A stretch of 15,105 nucleotides of DNA from Flavobacteriales bacterium (GCA_018675825.1 JABGXK010000156.1:1-15105); one strand, 5' to 3'. Counted from the first letter of the stretch, positions 7,766 to 15,024 are shown. Made by a program: numbers and translations. Notes: generated by a model not told the origin, from the sequence alone.

Positions 7766-8201
7766 ATTTTTTGGCTATTATGTCACACGCATTGTTAATA
7801 AGTAGGAAAATATTTTCAAATCCTTGTTCGCCTCCATAATATGGATCAGGAACAGATCTAAACTGTTTTGGGAAGGTCTCGTTTAAAATTAAATCAACTT
7901 TTTTTCTTTCTTTTTGATTTTTTGCAAGGCTAATTATTTTTGAGTAGTTGTCGCTATCCATTGCATATATTTTATCAAAATTATTGAAATCATGGCTATT
8001 AAATTGTCTTGCTCTTTGGTTTGTTAGGTCTATATTATATTTTTCAGCAATTTCAATTGATCTATTATCTGGAGAGTTTCCTACATGATAAGCTGCTGTT
8101 CCAGCAGAGTCAATAATAATATTTGGCGATTTTGATCTTAGTATGCCTTCAGCTAATGGAGATCTGCATATATTTCCTAAGCACACCATTAAGATTTTCA
8201 T
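7752..8201 (-). CDS. Low-molecular-weight protein-tyrosine phosphatase
   Basis: 149-residue cytosolic phosphatase of the LMW-PTP family, which removes phosphate from phosphotyrosine through a cysteinyl-phosphate intermediate. The P-loop CLGNICRS at residues 7-14 gives the CX5R signature (C7 nucleophile, R13), and the general acid is D119 in the DPYYG motif. Length is typical for the family. The ATG follows the dnaA stop codon with no intervening base (TAA then ATG), and the 3' end overlaps the methylase by 14 bases, so translation is probably coupled to dnaA. There is no polysaccharide-export or tyrosine-kinase gene nearby of the kind that accompanies capsule-type Wzb phosphatases, so the substrate is unknown. 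Confidence 0.92.
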   Translation of the reverse strand: MKILMVCLGNICRSPLAEGILRSKSPNIIIDSAGTAAYHVGNSPDNRSIEIAEKYNIDLTNQRARQFNSHDFNNFDKIYAMDSDNYSKIISLAKNQKERKKVDLILNETFPKQFRSVPDPYYGGEQGFENIFLLINNACDIIAKKYDKR

Positions 8202-9632
8202 TTATGAAAGTGTCAGTCGCTTTTCAATGTCAGAGATATATCCATTAAATCTTTTATCTGTATCAGCAAGATTATTAACTGTTTTACATGCATGAAGTAC
8301 TGTCGCATGATCTTTGTTTCCACAATGTTTTCCAATCATTGCTAAAGAGCTTTTGGTCATCTGTTTTGCAAAAAACATAGATAGTTGTCTGCACTGTACT
8401 ATTTCTCTTTTTCTAGTTTTTGATTTCATGATATCTATTGGTATGTCAAAATAATCACATACAACTTTCTGTATGTAGTCAATTGACACTTCTCTGACAG
8501 TGTTTTTAACAAATTTATCTAACATATCCTTGGCTAGATCGATTGTTATTTCTTTTCTGTTTAGAGAAGATTGAGCAAGTAGTGAAATTAATGCTCCCTC
8601 CAATTCTCTAACATTAGATGTTATTGAGTAAGCTATATATTCAACAACAGAATAAGGAATTTCTATTCCATCTTTTTTAATTTTCTTTTTTAATATTGCT
8701 AGTCTTGTCTCTAAGTCAGGAGACTGCAGGTCAGCAGATAATCCCCATTTAAATCTAGATAATAGTCTTTGTTCCATTCCAATAATATCAACAGGGGCTT
8801 TGTCTGAAGTTAGAATTACCTGTTTTTTATTTTGATGTAAATGATTAAAAATATGAAAGAATACATCTTGAGTTTTTTCTTTTCCAGATAAAAATTGAAC
8901 ATCATCTATTATTAGTACGTCAATAGACTGATAAAAGTGTACAAAGTCATTTTTCTTATTATCCATGATTGCATCAACAAATTGGGTTTGAAATTTATCT
9001 GCTGATACATATAATACTGTTTTCTCAGGTAGTTGGTTTTTAACTTCAATGCCAATTGCATTTGCAAGGTGTGTTTTTCCTAATCCGCCTGAGCCATAAA
9101 TAAATAATGGATTGAAAGAAGTTCCTCCAGGATTTTGAGAAACAGCAAAACCTGCTGATCTTGCAAGTCTATTGCATTCTCCTTCAATATAAGCATCAAA
9201 TGTATATGATTGATTTAGTTGAGGGTTGATATTGATTTTTTGTAATCCTGGAATAATAAATGGATTTCGTATAACTGTTTTGTTAATATTGATAGGCATA
9301 TTAACTGGAGCGTTATTAATCTTTTGCTGATTTAAACTTGGTATCTTTGATACATATGGTTTAGTTCCAGATGAATTTTCCAGAACAATATGATACTCTA
9401 GTTTAGCATCTTTTCCTAATTCTCTTTTTATTGTTTTTTTAAGAAGCGTAATATAGTTGTTTTCTAACCATTCGTAGAAAAATTGGCTTGGAACTTGTAT
9501 GGTTAGTAAATGATCTTCAATGCTTATTGGTTTGATGGGTTTGAACCATGTTTTGAAGTTTTGATGTGTAACGTTATCCTTAATAATTAAAAGGCAGTTA
9601 TCCCAAATTTCCTGGTAACTCTTTTGTGTCAT
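8202..9632 (-). CDS. dnaA: Chromosomal replication initiator DnaA
   Basis: 476-residue AAA+ ATPase that binds DnaA boxes and opens the origin. Domain I (about 1-85: IWDNCLLIIKDN, FKTWFKPIKP, PSQFFYEWLENNY) mediates oligomerisation and helicase loading. Domain II (about 88-140) is a short Asn/Pro-rich linker. Domain III has Walker A GSGGLGKT (180-187), Walker B VLIIDDVQF (239-247), sensor I ILTSD, the Arg-finger box MEQRLLSRFKWG (R293) and sensor II R342 in SNVRELEGAL. Domain IV has the basic loop KSKTRKRE (403-410) and the signature GNKDHATVLHACKTV (438-452). K440 takes the place of the Arg most common before DHxTV. It leads an operon with LMW-PTP and a methylase. Start 9632 gives the usual flavobacterial N-terminus MTQKSYQEIWDNC. 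Confidence 0.98.
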   Translation of the reverse strand: MTQKSYQEIWDNCLLIIKDNVTHQNFKTWFKPIKPISIEDHLLTIQVPSQFFYEWLENNYITLLKKTIKRELGKDAKLEYHIVLENSSGTKPYVSKIPSLNQQKINNAPVNMPININKTVIRNPFIIPGLQKININPQLNQSYTFDAYIEGECNRLARSAGFAVSQNPGGTSFNPLFIYGSGGLGKTHLANAIGIEVKNQLPEKTVLYVSADKFQTQFVDAIMDNKKNDFVHFYQSIDVLIIDDVQFLSGKEKTQDVFFHIFNHLHQNKKQVILTSDKAPVDIIGMEQRLLSRFKWGLSADLQSPDLETRLAILKKKIKKDGIEIPYSVVEYIAYSITSNVRELEGALISLLAQSSLNRKEITIDLAKDMLDKFVKNTVREVSIDYIQKVVCDYFDIPIDIMKSKTRKREIVQCRQLSMFFAKQMTKSSLAMIGKHCGNKDHATVLHACKTVNNLADTDKRFNGYISDIEKRLTLS

Positions 9633-9855
9633 ATTTCTATCTGCTGCTTGTTTACGATATTAATAATTCAAGTTATATATTAATTAGGGATTTGATATTT
9701 TTTAAATCTATAAATAATAAGTATAGCAAATATGAAAAACTATTAGTTAATAAAAAAGAAATTCAGCCCTTGACTTTAAAGTTTTTTTTACAGTTCTAAA
9801 TTATCTGATATAGATTCTGTTATTATTATTAATAATTTGTAAATTTTCTAATAAT
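9633..9855. other. AT-rich gap upstream of dnaA
   Basis: 223 bases between the dnaA start and the 3' end of the metallophosphatase gene, the largest gap in the window. It should hold the dnaA promoter. By eye I see no TTATnCACA-type DnaA box on either strand, so it is not supported as oriC. Visible structure is limited to a palindrome ACTTTAAAGT (9773-9782) next to a T run on the plus strand, and an imperfect stem at about 9791-9820 (ACAG/CTGT plus TCTA/TAGA arms) that could end the nucleotidase transcript arriving from the right. Confidence 0.5.
9727..9734 (-). promoter_or_regulatory. Possible dnaA -7 element (CATATTTG)
   Basis: On the minus strand CATATTTG differs from TAnnTTTG only at its first base. 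It would give a leader of about 90 bases for dnaA, longer than for the other genes here. No -33 TTG is seen at a suitable distance, so this is a weak candidate. Confidence 0.25.
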
Positions 9856-10782
9856 TTAGACTGCTTTTAGATTGTTTTTCACAAATATTGAGCTATTATT
9901 AATATCTATTTCCTTTATATTTTGTTTAAATATAAAATCAATCTTGCCAATATTTATACCTCCCCATCCAACTTGGTTTATTATTACATTTTTATTTATT
10001 AGATTAGGTAATATTTTGGGTTTTTTCATAAATGAATGTGTATGTCCGCCAATTATTAAATCTATATCTTTAGTTTTTTGTGCTAGCACTATATCTGATA
10101 TTTTATTGCCTTTATATTTATACCCAAGATGTGAAAGGCAAATCACTAGATCGCATCCAAGTTCATGTCTTAATTTACTAGCATAATAGTTACTTGTCTC
10201 AATTGGGTCTTTGTATACTGTTTCTTTGTATAATTCTTTTGGTACTAAACCATTTAATTCTATACCTATTCCAAAAACACCAATTTTAATATTTTCTTTT
10301 TTAAATAATTTATAAGGTTTAAATGTATTCTTTAAGATTGTATCTTTAAAATCATAGTTTGCAATTAAAAAAGAGAATTTAGCATGCTTTAATTGTTTTT
10401 TTAAGCCTACCAAGCCATTATCGAAATCATGATTTCCTAATGTGGCTGCATCATATTTCATTTCACTCATAAGTTTAAACTCTAATTCTCCACCATAATA
10501 GTTAAAGTAAGGAGTTCCTTGAAAAATATCACCTGCATCAAGTAATAGTACGTTTTTGTTTTCTTTTCTGATATTTTTAATGATATTTGAACGCTGAGCC
10601 ATTCCACCTACTCCTTTATTTCTTCCTGAATTGAAAGGTTGAATTCTACTATGCATGTCATTTGTATGAAGGATTGTTATTTTATATGTTTTGTCTTCTG
10701 CTGCAAATAAAGGATTATTTATAAGAGTAATACCCGCAGTTCCTAAACCTATATGCTTTATAAATTTTCTTCTACTTGTCAT
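9856..10782 (-). CDS. Tat-exported metallophosphatase (5'-nucleotidase N-domain, UshA type)
   Basis: 308-residue binuclear metallophosphoesterase equivalent to the catalytic N-terminal half of UshA/5'-nucleotidases. An N-terminal twin-arginine signal (SRRKFIKH at 3-10, hydrophobic stretch 11-28 ending FAA) predicts Tat export to the periplasm. Metal and catalytic motifs are complete: D42/H44 in NDMHSR, D85 in DAGDIFQG, N117/H118 in LGNHDFD, H218 in LSHLG, and H247/H249 in GGHTHS. The substrate-recognition C-domain is absent and is encoded by the preceding gene, which overlaps this one by 11 bases, so the two probably work as a complex. The likely reaction is hydrolysis of nucleoside 5'-phosphates or other phosphomonoesters; the exact substrate cannot be read from the sequence. 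Confidence 0.9.
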   Translation of the reverse strand: MTSRRKFIKHIGLGTAGITLINNPLFAAEDKTYKITILHTNDMHSRIQPFNSGRNKGVGGMAQRSNIIKNIRKENKNVLLLDAGDIFQGTPYFNYYGGELEFKLMSEMKYDAATLGNHDFDNGLVGLKKQLKHAKFSFLIANYDFKDTILKNTFKPYKLFKKENIKIGVFGIGIELNGLVPKELYKETVYKDPIETSNYYASKLRHELGCDLVICLSHLGYKYKGNKISDIVLAQKTKDIDLIIGGHTHSFMKKPKILPNLINKNVIINQVGWGGINIGKIDFIFKQNIKEIDINNSSIFVKNNLKAV

Positions 10783-11473
10783 TTTCTATTATTGTAATTC
10801 TATTATCTAATTTTATATGTATTGTATCACTTTCTTTACAATACTTAATTATTGCATCTCGTAATTTTATTCCAACTTTTTTTTGTTCTTTATTGTTGAA
10901 AAATTTCATTTTATCTCCTCCATTTGCTAAATAGTCTGTGGTTAAAACTCTAATAATACTATCATTATTAAAAGAAGATAATATTGTATCTTTTTTTTCT
11001 ATAATACTTAACCCCCCAATAGGTTCCCCACCTCTTTTTGTTATATATTTTAGTAAATCGTAAAATTCATTTTTATTTAAATCTAAGATAACGAGTTCAT
11101 TTTCAAATGGCATTACTTTATAGATATCTCGTATTGTTATATCTCCTTTTAAGATTACATCTCTGAGGCCTCCATTGTTAAATACACAAATATCTGCCTT
11201 ACCATTAGCTATTGACATACTTAAGTCACATACAAAATCACCTAATGTGCCTTCAGGTTTCCCTCTGGTTAAATCATTTTTTGTATAACATATAACCTCA
11301 TTCATTTCAATATCAAGTTGGCTTTTATAAGGACTGATAATTTTTATAATATTACTATCAACTTCATTTGAAACTTCTATAACTTGAAAATCAGTTGATT
11401 TAATACTATAGTCCTGTGAGCAGGATTGGAGTATTAAAACTAATAAAATATTTATGATGATTATATTTCTCAT
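10772..11473 (-). CDS. 5'-nucleotidase C-terminal-domain lipoprotein
   Basis: 233-residue protein with a lipoprotein signal (hydrophobic 3-15, lipobox LQSC with C18 as the lipidated residue). The mature part matches the 5'-nucleotidase C-terminal domain: TLGDFVCDLS (76-85), the NNGGLRD loop (99-105), GDITIRDIYKVMPFEN (110-125), GGLS (153-156) and TTDYLANGGDKM (178-189). In UshA this domain binds the nucleotide base and closes over the catalytic domain. Here it stands alone, upstream of the metallophosphatase gene with an 11-base overlap, so domain order is reversed relative to the single-chain enzyme and the two use different export routes (lipoprotein/Sec versus Tat). I recall a similar split pair in other flavobacteria. 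Confidence 0.88.
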   Translation of the reverse strand: MRNIIIINILLVLILQSCSQDYSIKSTDFQVIEVSNEVDSNIIKIISPYKSQLDIEMNEVICYTKNDLTRGKPEGTLGDFVCDLSMSIANGKADICVFNNGGLRDVILKGDITIRDIYKVMPFENELVILDLNKNEFYDLLKYITKRGGEPIGGLSIIEKKDTILSSFNNDSIIRVLTTDYLANGGDKMKFFNNKEQKKVGIKLRDAIIKYCKESDTIHIKLDNRITIIENDK

Positions 11474-11480
11474 GTATTGG

Positions 11481-11488
11481 CAATGTTA
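11481..11488 (-). promoter_or_regulatory. Possible -7 element (TAACATTG) for the split nucleotidase
   Basis: On the minus strand TAACATTG has one mismatch to TAnnTTTG and ends 7 bases before the lipoprotein ATG at 11473. The spacing resembles that of the better elements in this window; no -33 TTG is seen at the usual distance. Confidence 0.35.
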
Positions 11489-11542
11489 GTAAATTTTTTC
11501 AATTTATATTTATGATAAATTAATTTTTAATAAAATTGTTAA

Positions 11543-11947
11543 ATGTACACACACGAAACTTCTTTAAGGGTTAGATATGGTGAAACAGATAAAATGGGTT
11601 TTGTTTATTATGGCGTTTATGCACAGTATTATGAAGTGGGACGAGTAGAGTTATTAAGATCCTTAGGTTTAAGTTATAAATCATTGGAAGAATCTGGTTA
11701 TGAACTACCTGTTGTAAGCTTTAATATTAATTATAAGAACCCTGCTTTTTATGACGATCAAATAATAATTAAAACAACTATCTCAAATATGCCGTCTTCT
11801 AAGATAATATTTGAATATGAATGTTTTAATACTAAAGATGCTCTACTCAATAATGGTAAAGTTGTTTTAGTTTTTGTTAATAAAACAACTAAAAAACCTT
11901 GTAAAGCTCCAGGAATTTTATTAGAAAAAATTAGGAGAGCCTTATAG
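11543..11947 (+). CDS. Acyl-CoA thioesterase, YbgC/FadM-like hotdog fold
   Basis: 134-residue single hotdog-fold protein of the 4-hydroxybenzoyl-CoA thioesterase/YbgC group, which hydrolyses acyl-CoA thioesters in the cytosol. The active-site segment RYGETDKMGFVYYGVY (11-26) has the catalytic Asp at D16, followed by AQYYEVGRVELLRSLG (27-42) on the central helix. Where many members have YHGNY, this one has YYGVY. Length is normal. The ATG follows an AT-rich leader, with a one-mismatch -7 candidate TATATTTA at 11505-11512. The gene stands alone on this strand, divergent from the nucleotidase pair, and overlaps the convergent nucleoside phosphorylase by 6 bases at its 3' end. Substrate chain length cannot be inferred. 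Confidence 0.9.
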   Translation: MYTHETSLRVRYGETDKMGFVYYGVYAQYYEVGRVELLRSLGLSYKSLEESGYELPVVSFNINYKNPAFYDDQIIIKTTISNMPSSKIIFEYECFNTKDALLNNGKVVLVFVNKTTKKPCKAPGILLEKIRRAL

Positions 11948-12802
11948 TGTATTTAATACTTTTATGATTAATGTATCTATTATTTTTTTAGGATCCTTAC
12001 TGTAATTTTGTGTTAATCTGTTTCCTAAAACTGCACATATAGTTAATGTGTTATGTCCGAGAGATTTTCCTAAGAAATATAGAGCTGATGTTTCCATTTC
12101 AAGATTTGTAATTTTTGATTTTTTGTAATTAATTTTCTCAATACAGAAATGTATATTTTTTATAGATGATTCTAATCTTAACTCTCTAGCTTGAGGTCCA
12201 TAAAAACCTGTTGCTGTAAGAGTAATTCCTTGATTGAAATTTTGAAATTTTTCTAGCAAATTATCAGAAGCTCGTACTGCATATGGTCTTGCGTGGTTAT
12301 TACTCCAATTAGTATTTTCGATAAATATTTCTTCTAAAGCTTTTTCTCTAATTTCCTTTTTTTTGTAGAAATGAGCTAATCCATCAAATCCAATCGCATA
12401 TGATGACACTATAATTGAGTCTACTAGTATATCTTTATTTAAACTACCTGAAGTTCCTAAGCGGATAATATTTAATGATTTCTTAGTTGAGTTAATTTTT
12501 CTTGTTTCAAAATCTATGTTTACAAGTGCGTCTATTTCATTAATAACTATATCAATGTTATCAGTACCAATACCTGATGAAATTACTGAAATTCTTTTTT
12601 TGTTATACATCCCTGTGTGTGTGATGAATTCTCTATGTTGAATTTTATATTCAATAATTTGAAATTTTTTTGAGATTTGAGATACTCTTTCAGGATCTCC
12701 AACTAGTATAATGTTATTTGCTATTTCATTCTTTTTTAGATTAAGATGATAAATTCTTCCATCCTTGGTAATTATTAATTCTGTATCTCTTAGTTTGTTC
12801 AT
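11942..12802 (-). CDS. Nucleoside phosphorylase (PNP/UDP family)
   Basis: 286-residue cytosolic enzyme of the PNP/uridine phosphorylase superfamily, splitting nucleosides with phosphate into base and (deoxy)ribose-1-phosphate. Motifs: phosphate-binding GDPERV (35-40), SSGIGTDNIDI (75-85), the LGTSGSL glycine loop (115-121), TATGFYGPQAR (196-206) and the ribose-binding NLEMETSAL (233-241). The length and the FYGPQAR segment resemble the Bacteroidota proteins annotated simply as nucleoside phosphorylase; whether uridine or purine nucleosides are preferred is not clear. It is divergent from the stress-protein gene with only 38 bases between start codons. A one-mismatch -7 candidate (TATTTTTA on the minus strand, 12825-12832) is visible. 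It may follow the periplasmic nucleotidase in a salvage route. Confidence 0.88.
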   Translation of the reverse strand: MNKLRDTELIITKDGRIYHLNLKKNEIANNIILVGDPERVSQISKKFQIIEYKIQHREFITHTGMYNKKRISVISSGIGTDNIDIVINEIDALVNIDFETRKINSTKKSLNIIRLGTSGSLNKDILVDSIIVSSYAIGFDGLAHFYKKKEIREKALEEIFIENTNWSNNHARPYAVRASDNLLEKFQNFNQGITLTATGFYGPQARELRLESSIKNIHFCIEKINYKKSKITNLEMETSALYFLGKSLGHNTLTICAVLGNRLTQNYSKDPKKIIDTLIIKVLNTL

Positions 12803-12810
12803 TTAATATG

Positions 12811-12818
12811 TATTTTTG
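12811..12818 (+). promoter_or_regulatory. -7 promoter element (TATTTTTG) for stress protein and cinA
   Basis: TATTTTTG is a perfect TAnnTTTG match, 22 bases before the ATG at 12841. It starts within the first codons of the longer reading frame from 12808, which argues that 12808 is not the real start. No -33 TTG is present at the usual distance. Confidence 0.5.
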
Positions 12819-12840
12819 CCACAGTAAAAATAACAATAAT

Positions 12841-13725
12841 ATGTCAGTTATATCAAGTAAAATATTAGTACCTATTGGTTTTTCAAATCAATCATTAATA
12901 GCATTTGATCAAGCATGTAATTTTGCTAAATTAAATCATTCAAAAATATTTTTATTATCTGTTATTGAGGAAAGAAACGCAATGCATTCCCTTTTTTTAG
13001 ATGATAATTCTCATAAATTAAAGAAAATGGTTCTTCACAAGCTTACTGAACTGTCTCAGGAATTTGCTGAAAAATATAGTCTTGAAATAGAAATTATGGT
13101 TTCTCAAGGCAAAATATATAATCAAATTAATGAGGTTGCAGAAATGATTGGAGCTGATTTAATAATTATGGGCACAACAGGATCTCCTAAGCAGAAAAAA
13201 AATCGTTTTATGGGTTCTAATGCAGAACGTGTAATAAGATTAGCTAAATGTCCAGTAATGACAATAAAGGGAGCAACAATAAAGGGAGCATGTCGTAATA
13301 TTATCTTACCTCTAGATATAGAGAAGGAAACAAAAGAAAAAGTTACATATGCAATTAAATATTCTAGACAATGGAATGCAACTATTCATCTAATTTCTGT
13401 TGTATTAAGAGATAATTCTATTGTTAGAAATAAATTAGTTAGAAATCTTAAGCAAGTTGAAAGTTTTATTAAAGATGCTAATATATCTTGTACCTCTATT
13501 TTACTTGAGGGAGATAAAAAACAAAATCTAGGAGATTTTATTTTTGATTATGAAAAGAAATTTGATGATGATGTTATTATTATTATGACTAAAAAAGAAG
13601 AACTTTCATTATCAAAGAATATTAGTGTTACTGCAAGGTATATTATTAATAATTCTCCTATTCCTGTTATCAATATACGTCCTAAAGAACGCAAACATCT
13701 TACAGGCCCAACTACTGCATTTTAA
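12841..13725 (+). CDS. Universal stress protein, two tandem Usp domains
   Basis: 294-residue cytosolic protein with two UspA folds: about 6-143 (SSKILVPIGFSNQS start) and about 151-281 (RNIILPLDI start, PIPVINIRP end). Domain 1 keeps an ATP-binding-like loop GTTG....GSNAERVI (111-132), but the spacer between GTTG and GS is 10 residues rather than the usual 9. Domain 2 lacks the loop (IIIMTKKEEL), so only domain 1 is a candidate nucleotide binder. Tandem Usp proteins are common in Bacteroidota and are linked to stress survival; no specific role is visible. Start 12841 was chosen over the in-frame ATG at 12808, because the fold normally begins a few residues before ILVP and a perfect -7 element overlaps the extra codons. 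The interdomain linker carries a duplicated TIKGA (141-150). cinA follows 9 bases downstream. Confidence 0.88.
   Translation: MSVISSKILVPIGFSNQSLIAFDQACNFAKLNHSKIFLLSVIEERNAMHSLFLDDNSHKLKKMVLHKLTELSQEFAEKYSLEIEIMVSQGKIYNQINEVAEMIGADLIIMGTTGSPKQKKNRFMGSNAERVIRLAKCPVMTIKGATIKGACRNIILPLDIEKETKEKVTYAIKYSRQWNATIHLISVVLRDNSIVRNKLVRNLKQVESFIKDANISCTSILLEGDKKQNLGDFIFDYEKKFDDDVIIIMTKKEELSLSKNISVTARYIINNSPIPVINIRPKERKHLTGPTTAF
13261..13290 (+). repeat. Perfect 15-bp tandem duplication
   Basis: The 15-mer ACAATAAAGGGAGCA occurs twice, back to back and identical. It adds five residues in frame (TIKGA-TIKGA) exactly at the linker between the two Usp domains. Confidence 0.95.
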
Positions 13726-13734
13726 CAAAAAAGC

Positions 13735-14991
13735 ATGAAAGCAGAAATTATTACTATTGGTGATGAGATACTTATAGGTCAGATAGTAAATACAAATGCT
13801 ACTTGGATTGCTAATTCTTTAACTAAAATCGGAATTGAATGTATATCTATTAGAACTATTAGGGATTTACATGAAGATATAATAGAAACACTAGAAAGTT
13901 CCTTAAATAAAGTCGATCTAATAATTATGACTGGAGGTTTAGGTCCAACTAATGATGATCTAACTAAAAAATCATTATGTAAATATTTTAAGGATTCTCT
14001 AGTTTTAAATCAAGATGTTTTAGATGATATTATTTCTTTTTTTAAAAATAAAGGAAAAGAAGATATTTTAGATCTAAATAAAGAGCAAGCATTGGTTCCT
14101 TCTAAATCAAAAGTAATAAGAAATAAGCTAGGTACAGCACCAGGATTATGGTTTACACATTTTGGTAAAGACATAATAGCATTGCCGGGCGTTCCCTATG
14201 AAATGAAAGCTCTAATGAATCAATTTTTAATTAATTTTCAAGAGAAAAATGATTTACCACATATTGTCAAAAAGACAATTTTTGTAAGAAATATTGCTGA
14301 ATCTAAATTAGCTTTTATGCTAAATGAATGGGAATCTAATATTCACAAAGAAATTAAATTAGCTTATCTCCCAAGTCCAGGATTGGTTCGTCTACGTTTA
14401 AGTTGTTCAGGAGCTGATAAATTTTTTCTTGAAAAAATCATAAAAATCGAATTAGATAAGCTAAGTAATTTTGTAGAATTTGACAATGAAAAACTCAATT
14501 TATCACAAATGGTATTTGATTTTTTTATAAATAATAATATTACTCTTTCGGTAGCGGAGAGTTGTACTTCTGGTTTAATTGCAGCTGAATTAGCATCTTT
14601 TTCTGGTAGTTCAAAATATTTTAAAGGTGGAGTTATTGCATATAATAACGAAATAAAAAGGGATATCTTAGATATTCATATTGACTCTTTAGAAGAATAT
14701 TCCGAGGTTAGTAATGAAGTTGTGATGGAAATGGCTAGTAATGTAAGTAAACAATTTAAATCTGATTTTTCTATTGCTACATCTGGGTATGCAGGACCAT
14801 TAGGTGGCACAACGAAAAATCCAGTTGGCACTGTATTTATAGCGGTTAAATCTCTTGACAATATTATATCAAAAAAATATCTCTTTAGTGGAGATAGAAA
14901 ACTAATTCTACAGCAAGCATGTAATAAGTCACTAGAGATGCTACTAGATGAGCTAAAAAAATACCAATATATTTCTGTCAAACAACTTTAG
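13735..14991 (+). CDS. cinA: CinA: MoaB/MogA-like domain plus nicotinamide-nucleotide amidase domain
   Basis: 418-residue two-domain protein. The N-terminal MoaB/MogA-like domain (about 1-170) shows ITIGDEILIGQIVNTN (6-21), MTGGLGPTNDDLTKK (65-79) and LPGVPYEMKALM (150-161), the COG1058 type linked to ADP-ribose pyrophosphatase activity. The C-terminal PncC domain (about 257-410) deamidates NMN to NaMN in pyridine-nucleotide recycling and shows VAESCTSGLIAAELAS (273-288), FKGGVIAYNN (296-305) and SGYAGPLGGTTKNPVGTV (350-367). Length matches full-size CinA. The protein is named for competence/DNA-damage induction in Gram-positives, but no recA or competence gene is adjacent. It lies 9 bases after the stress-protein gene without a promoter between, so it is probably co-transcribed; placement just before rpmB matches what I recall in Bacteroidota. 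Confidence 0.95.
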   Translation: MKAEIITIGDEILIGQIVNTNATWIANSLTKIGIECISIRTIRDLHEDIIETLESSLNKVDLIIMTGGLGPTNDDLTKKSLCKYFKDSLVLNQDVLDDIISFFKNKGKEDILDLNKEQALVPSKSKVIRNKLGTAPGLWFTHFGKDIIALPGVPYEMKALMNQFLINFQEKNDLPHIVKKTIFVRNIAESKLAFMLNEWESNIHKEIKLAYLPSPGLVRLRLSCSGADKFFLEKIIKIELDKLSNFVEFDNEKLNLSQMVFDFFINNNITLSVAESCTSGLIAAELASFSGSSKYFKGGVIAYNNEIKRDILDIHIDSLEEYSEVSNEVVMEMASNVSKQFKSDFSIATSGYAGPLGGTTKNPVGTVFIAVKSLDNIISKKYLFSGDRKLILQQACNKSLEMLLDELKKYQYISVKQL

Positions 14992-14995
14992 ATTG

Positions 14996-15003
14996 TATAT
15001 TTG
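14996..15003 (+). promoter_or_regulatory. -7 promoter element (TATATTTG) for rpmB
   Basis: TATATTTG matches TAnnTTTG perfectly, starts 4 bases after the cinA stop codon and ends 21 bases before the rpmB ATG. Together with the short gap it suggests that the ribosomal-protein unit is transcribed independently of cinA. Confidence 0.6.
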
Positions 15004-15024
15004 CAACCTTAAAATTCAGTAATT

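Noticed and set aside
9771..9800. Plus-strand TTGACT...TACAGT as a sigma70-like promoter
   Set aside because: No plus-strand gene follows for over 1.7 kb and the -35/-10 form is not used by Bacteroidota housekeeping sigma factor.
9633..9855. AT-rich gap beside dnaA as replication origin
   Set aside because: No DnaA-box-like 9-mer was found by eye on either strand of the gap and there are no iterons. Only isolated two- or three-mismatch sequences occur elsewhere (for example around 7034, 7189 and 8307).
9872..10186. Plus-strand 104-codon hydrophobic ORF
   Set aside because: Antisense to the metallophosphatase; its hydrophobicity comes from the complement of Lys/Asn/Ile-rich codons.
10772..11473. 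Nucleotidase C-domain gene as a pseudogene fragment of a broken ushA
   Set aside because: It has its own intact lipoprotein signal and complete domain, and it precedes rather than follows the catalytic gene, so it is not a frameshift remnant.
14676..14981. Minus-strand 101-codon ORF
   Set aside because: Antisense to the PncC domain of CinA, with no independent coding support.
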